From the NCBI GenBank assembly GCA_030765045.1, contig CM060965.1, forward strand, positions 23,424,935 through 23,488,934: DNA of 64,000 nt, written 5' to 3'. The notes beneath the pieces were generated by a model, which saw nothing but the letters and a program-made list of their open reading frames with translations, was not told the origin of the DNA and did no database searches. Source of the DNA: Tenodera sinensis. Its lineage: Eukaryota; Arthropoda; Insecta; Mantodea; Mantidae. The stretch's first letter is position 1; each line of letters opens with the position of its first letter. Positions 1-13,850 of this stretch are shown here, piece after piece. Made by a program: the position numbers and the translations under genes.

Positions 1-3000
1 ATATCTGGTGTAGCCTATGTGAGCCTATACTAGCCTATACTAGCCTATCTCCTCAGTATATACTTATATACATATCTGGTGTAGCCTATGTGAGCCTATA
101 CTAGCCTATCTCCTCAGTATATACTTATATACATATCTGGTGTAGCCTATGTGAGCCTATACTAGCCTATCTCCTCAGTATATACTTATATACATATCTG
201 GTGTAGCCTATGTGAGCCTATACTAGCCTATCTCCTCAGTATATACTTATATACATATCTGGTGTAGCCTATGTGAGCCTATACTAGCCTATCTCCTCAG
301 TATATACTTATATACATATCTGGTGTAGCCTATGTGAGCCTATACTTTCCTATCTCCTCAGTATATACTTATATACATATCTGGTGTAGCCTATGTGAGC
401 CTATACTAGCCTATCTCCACAGTATATACTTATACACATATCCGGTGTGGCCTATGTGAGCCTATACTAGCCTATCTCCTCATTATATACTTATATACAG
501 ATCTGGTGTAGCCTATGTGAACCTATACTAGCCTACCTCCCCAGTCTATACTTATATACATATCTGGTGTAGCCTATGTGAGCCTATACTAGCCTATCTC
601 CTCAGTATATACTTATATACAGATCTCGGGTAGCCTATGTGAGCCTATCTCTTGAGTTTATACTTACATACAGATCTGGTGTAGCCTATGTGAGCCTATA
701 CTAGCCTATCTCCTCAGTATATACTTATACACATATCTGGTGTGGCCTATGTGAGCCTATACTGGCCTATCTCCTCAGTATATACTCATATACATATCTG
801 GTGTAGCCCATGTGAGCCTATACTAGCCTATCTCCTCACTATATACTTATATACATATCTGGTGTAGCCTATGTGAGCCTATACTAGCCTATCTCCTCAG
901 TATATACATATCTGGTGTAGCCTATGTGAGCCTATACTAGCCTATCTCCTCAGTATATACTTATATACATATCTGGTGTAGCCTATGTGAGCCTATACTA
1001 ACCTTTCTCCTCATATACAGATCTGGTGTAGCCTGTGTGAGCCTATACTAGCCTCTCTCCTTAGTTATGCTTTTATACCGATCCACTGCATCCTATGTGA
1101 CCCTGTACTAACCTTTCTCCTCAGTATATACTTATATACCGATATAGTGTATCCTATGTGGACCTATACTAGCGTATCTCTGCAGTCTATGCTTATATAA
1201 GGTTCTGGTGTAGCCTATGTGAGCCTACCTCCTCAGCATATACTTATATACATATCTGATGTAGCCTATGTGAGCCCATCTCCTCAGTATATACTTATAC
1301 ACATATCTGGTGTGACCTATGTGAGCCTATACTAGCCTATCTCCTCAGTATATACTTATATACATATCTGGTGTAGCCTATGTGAGCCTATACTTGCCTA
1401 TCTCCTCAGTATATACATATCTGGTGTAGCCCATGTGAGCCTATCTCCTCAGTATATACTTATATACATATCTGGTGTAGCCTATGTCAGCCTATACTTT
1501 CCTATCTCCTCAGTATATACTTATATACATATCTGGTGTAGCCTATGTGAGCCTATACTAGACCATCTCCGCAGTCTATACTTACATACAGATCTCGGGT
1601 AGCCTATGTGAGCCTATACTAGCCTATCTCCTTGGTGTATACTTAAATACTGATCTGGTGTAGCCTATGTGAGCCTATACTAGCCTATCTCCTCATTATA
1701 TACAGATCTGGTGTAGCCTTTGTGAGCCTATACTAGCCTATCTCCTCAGTATATACTTATATACATATCTGGTGTAGCCTATGTGAGCCTATACTAGCCT
1801 ATCCCCTCAGTATATACTTATATACATATCTGGTGTAGCCTATGTGAGCCTATACTAGCCTATCTCCTCAGTATATACTTATATACATATCTGGTGTAGC
1901 CTATGTGAGCCTATACTAGCCTATCTCCTCAGTATATACTTATATACATATCTGGTGTAGCCTATGTGAGCCTATACTAGCCTATCTCCTCAGTATATAC
2001 TTATATACATATCTGGTGTAGCCTATGTGAGCCTATACTAGCCTATCTCCTCAGTATATACTTATATACATATCTGGTGTAGCCTATGTGAGCCTATACT
2101 AGCCTATCTCCTCAGTATATACTTATATACATATCTGGTGTAGCCCTTGTGAGCCTATACTAGCCTATCTCCTCAGTATATACTTATATACATATCTGGT
2201 GTAGCCTATGTGAGCCTATACTAGCCTATCTCCTCAGTATATACTTATATACATATCTGGTGTAGCCTATGTGAGCCTATACTAGCCTATCTCCTCAGTA
2301 TATACTTATATACATATCTGGTGTAGCCTATGTGAGCCTATACTAGCCTATCTCCTCAGTATATACTTATATACATATCTGGTGTAGCCTATGTGAGCCT
2401 ATACTAGCCTATCTCCTCAGTATATACTTATATACATATCTGGTGTAGCCTATGTGAGCCTATACTAGCCTATCTCCTCAGTATATACTTATATACATAT
2501 CTGGTGTAGCCTATGTGAGCCTATACTAGCCTATCTCCTCAGTATATACTTATATACATATCTGGTGTAGCCTATACTAGCCTATCTCCTCAGTATATAC
2601 TTATATACATATCTGATGTAGCCTATGTGAGCCTATACTAGCCTATCTCCTCATTATATACAGATCTGGTGTAGCCTTTGTGAGCCTATACTAGCCTATC
2701 TCCTCAGTATATACTTATATACATATCTGGTGTAGCCTATGTGAGCCTATACTAGCCTATCTCCTCAGTATATACTGATATACATATCTGGTGTAGCCTA
2801 TGTGAGCCTATACTAGCCTATCTCCTCAGTATATACTTATATACATATCTGGTGTAGCCTATGTGAGCCTATACTAGCCTGTCTCCTCAGTATATACATA
2901 TCTGGTGTAGCCTATGTGGACCTATACTAGCCTATCTCCTCATATACATATCTGGTGTAGCCTATCTGAGCCTATACTAGCCTATCTCCTCATTATATAC

Positions 3001-3589
3001 AGATCTGGTGTAGCCTTTGTGAGCCTATACTAGCCTATCTCCTCAGTATATACTTATATACATATCTGGTGTAGCCTATGTGAGCCTATACTAGCCTATC
3101 TCCTCAGTATATACTTATATACATATCTGGTGTAGCCTATGTGAGCCTATACTAGCCTATCTCCTCAGTATATACTTATATACATATCAGGTGTAGCCTA
3201 TGTGAGCCTATACTAGCCTATCTCCTCAGTATATACTTATATACATATCTGGTGTAGCCTATGTGAGCCTATACTAGCCTATCTCCTCAGTATATACTTA
3301 TATACATATCTGGTGTAGCCTATGTGAGCCTATACTAGCCTATCTCCTCAGTATATACTTATATACATATCTGGTGTAGCCTATGTGAGCCTATACTAGC
3401 CTATCTCCTCATTATATACAGATCTGGTGTAGCCTTTGTGAGCCTATACTAGCCTATCTCCTCAGTATATACTTATATACATATCTGGTGTAGCCTATAC
3501 TAGCCTATCTCCTCAGTATATACTTATATACATATCTGGTGTAGCCTATGTGAGCCTATCTCCTCAGTATATACATATCTGGTGTAGCC

Positions 3590-6500
3590 TATGTGAGCCT
3601 ATACTAGCCTATCTCCTCAGTATATACTTATATACTTATCTGGTGTAGCCTATGTGGACCTATACTAGCCTATCTCCTCATATACATATCTGGTGTAGCC
3701 TATGTGAGCCTATACTAGCCTATCTCCTCATTATATACAGATCTGGTGTAGCCTTTGTGAGCCTATACTAGCCTATCTCCTCAGTATATACTTATATACA
3801 TATCTGGTGTAGCCTATGTGAGCCTATACTAGCCTATCTCCTCAGTATATACTTATATACATATCTGGTGTAGCCTATGTGAGCCTATACTAGCCTATCT
3901 CCTCAGTATATACTTATATACATATCTGGTGTAGCCTATGTGAGCCTATACTAGCCTATCTCCTCAGTATATACTTATATACATATCTGGTGTAGCCTAT
4001 GTGAGCCTATACTAACCTTTCTCCTCATATACAGATCTGGTGTAGCCTGTGTGAGCCTATACTAGCCTCTCTCCTTAGTTATGCTTTTATACCGATCCAG
4101 TGCATCCTATGTGAGCCTGTACTAACCTTTCTCCTCAGTATATACTTATATACCGATATAGTGCATCCTATGTGGACCTATACTAGCGTATCTCTGCAGT
4201 CTATGCTTATATAAGGTTCTGGTGTAGCCTATGTGAGCCTACCTCCTCAGCATATACTTATATACATATCTGATGTAGCCTATGTGAGCCCATCTCCTCA
4301 GTATATACTTATACACATATCTGGTGTGAACTATGTGAGCCTGTACTAGCCTATCTCCTCAGTATATACTTATATACATATCTGGTGTAGCCTATGTCAG
4401 CCTATACTTTCCTATCTCCTCAGTATATACTTATATACATATCTGGTGTAGTCTATGTGAGCCTATCTCCTCAGTATATACTTATATACATATCTGGTGT
4501 AGCCTATGTGAGCCTATACTAGCCTATCTCCTCAGTATATACTTATATACATATCTGGTGTAGCCTATGTGAGCCTATACTAGCCTATCTCCTCAGTATA
4601 TACTTATATACATATCTGGTGTAGCCTATGTGAGCCTATACTAGCCTATCTCCTCAGTATATACTTATATACATATCTGGAGTAGCCTATGTGAGCCTAT
4701 ACTAGCCTATCTCCTCAGTATATACTTATATACATATCTGGTGTAGCCTATGTGAGCCTATACTAGCCTATCTCCTCAGTATATACTTATATACATATCT
4801 GGTGTAGCCTATGTGAGCCTATACTAGCCTATCTCCTCAGTATATACTTATATACATATCTGATGTAGCCTATGTGAGCCTATACTAGCCTATCTCCTCA
4901 TTATATACAGATCTGGTGTAGCCTATGTGAGCCTATACTAGGTTATCTCCTCAGTATATACTTATATACATATCTGGTGTAGCCTATGTGAGCCTATACT
5001 AGCCTATCTCCTCAGTATATACTTATATACATATCTGGTGTAGCCTATGTGAGCCTATACTAGCCTATCTCCTCAGTATATACATATCTGGTGTAGCCTA
5101 TGTGAGCCTATACTAGCCTATCTCCTCAGTATATACTTATATACTTATCTGGTGTAGCCTATGTGGACCTATACTAGCCTATCTCCTCATATACATATCT
5201 GGTGTAGCCTATGTGAGCCTATACTAGCCTATCTCCTCATTATATACAGATCTGGTGTAGCCTTTGTGAGCCTATACTAGCCTATCTCCTCAGTATATAC
5301 TTATATACATATCTGGTGTAGCCTATGTGAGCCTATACTAGCCTATCTCCTCAGTATATACTTATATACATATCTGGTGTAGCCTATGTGAGCCTATACT
5401 AGCCTATCTCCTCAGTATATACTTATATACATATCTGGTGTAGCCTATGTGAGCCTATACTAGCCTATCTCCTCAGTATATACTTATATACATATCTGGT
5501 GTAGCCTATGTGAGCCTATACTAGCCTATCTCCTCAGTATATACTTATATACATATCTGGTGTAGCCTATGTGAGCCTATACTTTCCTATCTCCTCAGTA
5601 TATACTTATATACATATCTGGTGTAGCCTATGTGAGCCTATACTAGCCTATCTCCACAGTATATACTTATACACATATCCGGTGTGGCCTATGTGAGCCT
5701 ATACTAGCCTATCTCCTCATTATATACTTATATACAGATCTGGTGTAGCCTATGTGAACCTATACTAGCCTACCTCCCCAGTCTATACTTATATACATAT
5801 CTGGTGTAGCCTATGTGAGCCTATACTAGCCTATCTCCTCAGTATATACTTATATACAGATCTCGGGTAGCCTATGTGAGCCTATCTCTTGAGTTTATAC
5901 TTACATACAGATCTGGTGTAGCCTATGTGAGCCTATACTAGCCTATCTCCTCAGTATATACTTATACACATATCTGGTGTGGCCTATGTGAGCCTATACT
6001 GGCCTATCTCCTCAGTATATACTCATATACATATCTGGTGTAGCCCATGTGAGCCTATACTAGCCTATCTCCTCACTATATACTTATATACATATCTGGT
6101 GTAGCCTATGTGAGCCTATACTAGCCTATCTCCTCAGTATATACATATCTGGTGTAGCCTATGTGAGCCTATACTAGCCTATCTCCTCAGTATATACTTA
6201 TATACATGTCTGGTGTAGCCTATGTGAGCCTATACTAACCTTTCTCCTCATATACAGATCTGGTGTAGCCTGTGTGAGCCTATACTAGCCTCTCTCCTTA
6301 GTTATGCTTTTATACCGATCCAGTGCATCCTATGTGACCCTGTACTAACCTTTCTCCTCAGTATATACTTATATACCGATATAGTGTATCCTATGTGGAC
6401 CTATACTAGCGTATCTCTGCAGTCTATGCTTATATAAGGTTCTGGTGTAGCCTATGTGAGCCTACCTCCTCAGCATATACTTATATACATATCTGATGTA

Positions 6501-9500
6501 GCCTATGTGAGCCCATCTCCTCAGTATATACTTATACACATATTTGGTGTGACCAATGTGAGCCTATACTAGCCTATCTCCTCAGTATATACTTATATAC
6601 ATATCTGGTGTAGCCTATGTGAGCCTATACTTGCCTATCTCCTCAGTATATACATATCTGGTGTAGCCCATGTGAGCCTATCTCCTCAGTATATACTTAT
6701 ATACATATCTGGTGTAGCCTATGTGAGCCTATACTAGCCTATCTCCTCAGTATATACTTATATACTTATCTGGTGTAGCCTATGTGGACCTATACTAGCC
6801 TATCTCCTCATATACATATCTGGTGTAGCCTATGTGAGCCTATACTAGCCTATCTCCTCATTATATACAGATCTGGTGTAGCCTTTGTGAGCCTATACTA
6901 GCCTATCTCCTCAGTATATACTTATATACATATCTGGTGTAGCCTATGTGAGCCTATACTAGCCTATCTCCTCAGTATATACTTATATACATATCTGGTG
7001 TAGCCTATGTGAGCCTATACTAGCCTATCTCCTCAGTATATACTTATATACATATCTGGTGTAGCCTATGTGAGCCTATACTAGCCTATCTCCTCAGTAT
7101 ATACTTATATACATATCTGGTGTAGCCTATGTGAGCCTATACTAACCTTTCTCCTCATATACAGATCTGGTGTAGCCTGTGTGAGCCTATACTAGCCTCT
7201 CTCCTTAGTTATGCTTTTATACCGATCCAGTGCATCCTATGTGAGCCTGTACTAACCTTTCTCCTCAGTATATACTTATATACCGATATAGTGTATCCTA
7301 TGTGGACCTATACTAGCGTATCTCTGCAGTCTATGCTTATATAAGGTTCTGGTGTAGCCTATGTGAGCCTACCTCCTCAGCATATACTTATATACATATC
7401 TGATGTAGCCTATGTGAGCCCATCTCCTCAGTATATACTTATACACATATCTGGTGTGAACTATGTGAGCCTGTACTAGCGTATCTCCTCAGTATATACT
7501 TATATACATATCTGGTGTAGCCTATGTCAGCCTATACTTTCCTATCTCCTCAGTATATACTTATATACATATCTGGTGTAGTCTATGTGAGCCTATCTCC
7601 TCAGTATATACTTATATACATATCTGGTGTAGCCTATGTGAGCCTATACTAGCCTATCTCCTCAGTATATACTTATATACATATCTAGTGTAGCCTATGT
7701 GAGCCTATACTAGCCTATCTCCTCAGTATATACTTATATACATATCTGGTGTAGCCTATGTGAGCCTATACTAGCCTATCTCCTCAGTATATACTTATAT
7801 ACATATCTGGAGTAGCCTATGTGAGCCTATACTAGCCTATCTCCTCAGTATATACTTATATACATATCTGGTGTAGCCTATGTGAGCCTATACTAGCCTA
7901 TCTCCTCAGTATATACTTATATACATATCTGGTGTAGCCTATGTGAGCCTATACTAGCCTATCTCCTCAGTATATACTTATATACATATCTGATGTAGCC
8001 TATGTGAGCCTATACTAGCCTATCTCCTCATTATATACAGATCTGGTGTAGCCTATGTGAGCCTATACTAGGTTATCTCCTCAGTATATACTTATATACA
8101 TATCTGGTGTAGCCTATGTGAGCCTATACTAGCCTATCTCCTCAGTATATACTTATATGCATATCTGGTGTAGCCTATGTGAGCCTATACTAGCCTATCT
8201 CCTCAGTATATACATATCTGGTGTAGCCTATGTGAGCCTATACTAGCCTATCTCCTCAGTATATACTTATATACTTATCTGGTGTAGCCTATGTGGACCT
8301 ATACTAGCCTATCTCCTCATATACATATCTGGTGTAGCCTATGTGAGCCTATACTAGCCTATCTCCTCATTATATACAGATCTGGTGTAGCCTTTGTGAG
8401 CCTATACTAGCCTATCTCCTCAGTATATACTTATATACATATCTGGTGTAGCCTATGTGAGCCTATACTAGCCTATCTCCTCAGTATATACTTATATACA
8501 TATCTGGTGTAGCCTATGTGAGCCTATACTAGCCTATCTCCTCAGTATATACTTATATACATATCTGGTGTAGCCTATGTGAGCCTATACTAGCCTATCT
8601 CCTCAGTATATACTTATATACATATCTGGTGTAGCCTATGTGAGCCTATACTAGCCTATCTCCTCAGTATATACTTATATACATATCTGGTGTAGCCTAT
8701 GTGAGCCTATACTTTCCTATCTCCTCAGTATATACTTATATACATATCTGGTGTAGCCTATGTGAGCCTATACTAGCCTATCTCCACAGTATATACTTAT
8801 ACACATATCCGGTGTGGCCTATGTGAGCCTATACTAGCCTATCTCCTCATTATATACTTATATACAGATCTGGTGTAGCCTATGTGAACCTATACTAGCC
8901 TACCTCCCCAGTCTATACTTATATACATATCTGGTGTAGCCTATGTGAGCCTATACTAGCCTATCTCCTCAGTATATACTTATATACAGATCTCGGGTAG
9001 CCTATGTGAGCCTATCTCTTGAGTTTATACTTACATACAGATCTGGTGTAGCCTATGTGAGCCTATACTAGCCTATCTCCTCAGTATATACTTATACACA
9101 TATCTGGTGTGGCCTATGTGAGCCTATACTGGCCTATCTCCTCAGTATATACTCATATACATATCTGGTGTAGCCCATGTGAGCCTATACTAGCCTAGCT
9201 CCTCACTATATACTTATATACATATCTGGTGTAGCCTATGTGAGCCTATACTAGCCTATCTCCTCAGTATATACATATCTGGTGTAGCCTATGTGAGCCT
9301 ATACTAGCCTATCTCCTCAGTATATACTTATATACATGTCTGGTGTAGCCTATGTGAGCCTATACTAACCTTTCTCCTCATATACAGATCTGGTGTAGCC
9401 TGTGTGAGCCTATACTAGCCTCTCTCCTTAGTTATGCTTTTATACCGATCCAGTGCATCCTATGTGACCCTGTACTAACCTTTCTCCTCAGTATATACTT

Positions 9501-9710
9501 ATATACCGATATAGTGTATCCTATGTGGACCTATACTAGCGTATCTCTGCAGTCTATGCTTATATAAGGTTCTGGTGTAGCCTATGTGAGCCTACCTCCT
9601 CAGCATATACTTATATACATATCTGATGTAGCCTATGTGAGCCCATCTCCTCAGTATATACTTATACACATATCTGGTGTGACCAATGTGAGCCTATACT
9701 AGCCTATCTC
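3590..9710. repeat. Higher-order repeat: two near-identical blocks offset by 3130 bp
   Basis: Marker variants recur at a constant 3130-bp offset: TATACTTATC at 3631 and 6761, the GTGTGAACTATG variant at 4321 and 7451, the TATACTTTCC variant at 5578 and 8708, and the GTGACCAATG variant near 6550 and 9680. The first block runs from about 3590 to 6710 and the second from about 6710 to 9710. Only a few substitutions separate them. The stretch from 1 to about 1450 matches 5238-6690 at an offset of 5237, so a third, partial copy is present. Another partial copy lies at about 10.7-11.7 kb. Boundaries are approximate because they were read by eye. Confidence 0.9.
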
Positions 9711-12539
9711 CTCAGTATATACATATCTGGTGTAGCCCATGTGAGCCTATCTCCTCAGTATATACTTATATACATATCTGGTGTAGCCTATGTCAGCCTA
9801 TACTTTCCTATCTCCTCAGTATATACTTATATACATATCTGGTGTAGCCTATGTGAGCCTATACTAGCCTATCTCCTCATTATATACAGATCTGGTGTAG
9901 CCTTTGTGAGCCTATACTAGACCATCTCCGCAGTCTATACTTACATACAGATCTCGGGTAGCCTATGTGAGCCTATACTAGCCTATCTCCTTGGTGTATA
10001 CTTAAATACTGATCTGGTGTAGCCTATCTCCTCATTATATACAGATCTGGTGTAGCCTTTGTGAGCCTATACTAGCCTATCTCCTCAGTATATACTTATA
10101 TACATATCTGGTGTAGCCTATGTGAGCCTATACTAGCCTATCCCCTCAGTATATACTTATATACATATCTGGTGTAGCCTATGTGAGCCTATACTAGCCT
10201 ATCTCCTCAGTATATACTTATATACATATCTGGTGTAGCCTATGTGAGCCTATACTAGCCTATCTCCTCAGTATATACTTATATACATATCTGGTGTAGC
10301 CTATGTGAGCCTATACTAGCCTATCTCCTCAGTATATACTTATATACATATCTGGTGTAGCCTATGTGAGCCTATACTAGCCTATCTCCTCAGTATATAC
10401 TTATATACATATCTGGTGTAGCCTATGTGAGCCTATACTAGCCTATCTCCTCAGTATATACTTATATACATATCTGGTGTAGCCCTTGTGAGCCTATACT
10501 AGCCTATCTCCTCAGTATATACTTATATACATATCTGGTGTAGCCTATGTGAGCCTATACTAGCCTATCTCCTCAGTATATACTTATATACATATCTGAT
10601 GTAGCCTATGTGAGGCTATACTAGCCTATCTCCTCATTATATACAGATCTGGTGTAGCCTATGTGAGCCTATACTAGGTTATCTCCTCAGTATATACTTA
10701 TATACATATCTGGTGTAGCCTATGTGAGCCTATACTAGCCTATCTCCTCAGTATATACTTATATACATATCTGGTGTAGCCTATGTGAGCCTATACTAGC
10801 CTATCTCCTCAGTATATACTTATATACTTATCTGGTGTAGCCTATGTGGACCTATACTAGCCTATCTCCTCATATACATATCTGGTGTAGCCTATGTGAG
10901 CCTATACTAGCCTATCTCCTCATTATATACAGATCTGGTGTAGCCTTTGTGAGCCTATACTAGCCTATCTCCTCAGTATATACTTATATACATATCTGGT
11001 GTAGCCTATGTGAGCCTATACTAGCCTATCTCCTCAGTATATACTTATATACATATCTGGTGTAGCCTATGTGAGCCTATACTAGCCTATCTCCTCAGTA
11101 TATACTTATATACATATCTGGTGTAGCCTATGTGAGCCTATACTAGCCTATCTCCTCAGTATATACTTATATACATATCTGGTGTAGCCTATGTGAGCCT
11201 ATACTAGCCTATCTCCTCAGTATATACTTATATACATATCTGGTGTAGCCTATGTGAGCCTATACTAACCTTTCTCCTCATATACAGATCTGGTGTAGCC
11301 TGTGTGAGCCTATACTAGCCTCTCTCCTTAGTTATGCTTTTATACCGATCCAGTGCATCCTATGTGAGCCTGTACTAACCTTTCTCCTCAGTATATACTT
11401 ATATACCGATATAGTGTATCCTATGTGGACCTATACTAGCGTATCTCTGCAGTCTATGCTTATATAAGGTTCTGGTGTAGCCTACCTCCTCAGCATATAC
11501 TTATATACATATCTGATGTAGCCTATGTGAGCCCATCTCCTCAGTATATACTTATACACATATCTGGTGTGACCTATACTAGCCTATCTCCTCAGTATAT
11601 ACTTATATACATATCTGGTGTAGCCTATGTCAGCCTATACTTTCCTATCTCCTCAGTATATACTTATATACATATCTGGTGTAGTCTATGTGAGCCTATC
11701 TCTTCAGTCTATACTTATATACAGATCTGGTGTAGCCTATGTGAGCCTATACTAGCCTATCTCCTCATTATATACAGATCTGGTGTAGCCTTTGTGAGCC
11801 TATACTAGACCATCTCCGCAGTCTATACTTACATACAGATCTCGGGTAGCCTATGTGAGCCTATACTAGCCTATCTCCTTGGTGTATACTTAAATACTGA
11901 TCTGGTGTAGCCTATGTGAGCCTATACTAGCCTATCTCCTCATTATATACAGATCTGGTGTAGCCTTTGTGAGCCTATACTAGACCATCTTCGCAGTGTA
12001 TACTTACATAGAGATCTCGGGTAGCCTATGTGAGCCTATACTAGCCTCTCTCCTTGGTGTATACTTAAATACTGATCTGGTGTAGCCTATACTAGCCTAT
12101 CTCCTCAGTATATACATATCTGGTGTAGCCTATGTGAGCCTATACTAGCCTATCTCCTCATTATATACAGATCTGGTGTAGCCTTTGTGAGCCTGTACTA
12201 GCCTATCTCCTCATTATATACAGATCTGGTGTAGCCTTTGTGAGCCTATACTAGCCTATCTCCTCATTATATACAGATCTGGTGTAGCCTTTGTGAGCCT
12301 ATACTAGCCTATCTCCTCATTATATACAGGTCTGGTGTAGCCTTTGTGAGCCTATACTAGCCTCTCTCTTTAGTGTATACTTATATACTGATCTGGTGTA
12401 GCCTATGTGCGCCTATACTAGCCTATCTCCTCAGTATATACAGATCTGGTGTAGCCTTTGTGAGCCTATACTAGCCTATCTCCTCATTATATACAGATCT
12501 GGTGTAGCCTTTGTGAGCCTATACTAGCCTATCTCCTTG

Positions 12540-13850
12540 GTGTATACTTATATACTGATCTGGTGTAGCCTATGTGAGCCTATACTAGCCTCTCTCCTTG
12601 GTGTAGCCTATGTGAGCCTATACTAGCCTCTCTCCTTGGTGTATACTTATATACTGATCTGGTGTAGCCTATGTGAACCTATACTAGCCTCTCTCCTTGG
12701 TGTATACTTAAATACTGATCTGGTGTAGCCTATGTGAGCCTATACTAGCCTCTCTCCTTGGTGTATACTTATATACTGATCTGGTGTAGCCTATGTGAGC
12801 CTATACTAGCCTCTCTCCTTGGTATATACTTAAATACTGATCTGGTGTAGCCTATGTGAGCCTATACCAGCCTCTCTCCTTGGTGTATACTTAAATACTG
12901 ATCTGGTGTAGCCAATGTGAGCCTATACTAGCCTCTCTCCTTGGTGTATACTTAAATACTGATCTGGTGTAGCCTATGTGAGCCTATACTAGCCTCTCTC
13001 CTTGGTGTATACTTAAATACTGATCTGGTGTAGCCAATGTGAGCCTATACTAGCCTCTCTCCTTGGTGTATACTTAAATACTGATCTGGTGTAGCCAATG
13101 TGAGCCTATACTAGCCTCTCTCCTTGGTGTATACTTAAATACTGATCTGGTGTAGCCAATGTGAGCCTATACTAGCCTCTCTCCTTGGTGTATACTTAAA
13201 TACTGATCTGGTGTAGCCTATGTGAGCCTATACTAGCCTCTCTCCTTGGTGTATACTTATATACTGATCTGGTGTAGCCTATGTGAGCCTATACTAGCCT
13301 CTCTCCTTGGTGTCTACTTAAATACTGATCTGGTGTAGCCTATGTGAACCTATACTAGCCTCTCTCCTTGGTGTATACTTAAATACTGATCTGGTGTAGC
13401 CTATGTGAGCCTATACTAGCCTCTCTCCTTGGTGTATACTTAAATACTGATCTGGTGTAGCCTATGTGAGCCTGTACTAGCCTCTCTCCTTGGTGTCTAC
13501 TTAAATACTGATCTGGTGTAGCCTATGTGGACCTATACTAGCCTCTCTCCTTGGTGTATACCTGAATACTGATCTGGTGTAGCCTATGTGAGCCTGTACT
13601 AGCCTCTCTCCTTGGTGTCTACTTAAATACTGATCTGGTGTAGCCTATGTGAACCTATACTAGCCTCTCTCCTTGGTGTATACTTAAATACTGATCTGGT
13701 GTAGCCTATGTGTGCCTATACTAGCCTCTCTCCTTGGTGTATACTTAAATACTGATCTGGTGTAGCCTATGTGAGCCTGTACTAGCCTCTCTCCTTGGTG
13801 TATACTCATATACTGATCTGGTGTAGCCTATGTGAGCCTATACTAGCCTA
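12540..13850. repeat. Satellite subfamily with CTCTCTCCTTGG and TTAAATACTG variants
   Basis: About twenty consecutive 61-bp monomers share diagnostic changes against the main array: CTCTCTCCTTGGTGTATAC replaces the CTATCTCCTCAGTATATAC block, and TTAAATACTGATC replaces TTATATACATATC. The change is block-like, with scattered members starting near 11880, indicating local homogenisation. Most members keep the full 61-bp length and all three decamers. Confidence 0.9.
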
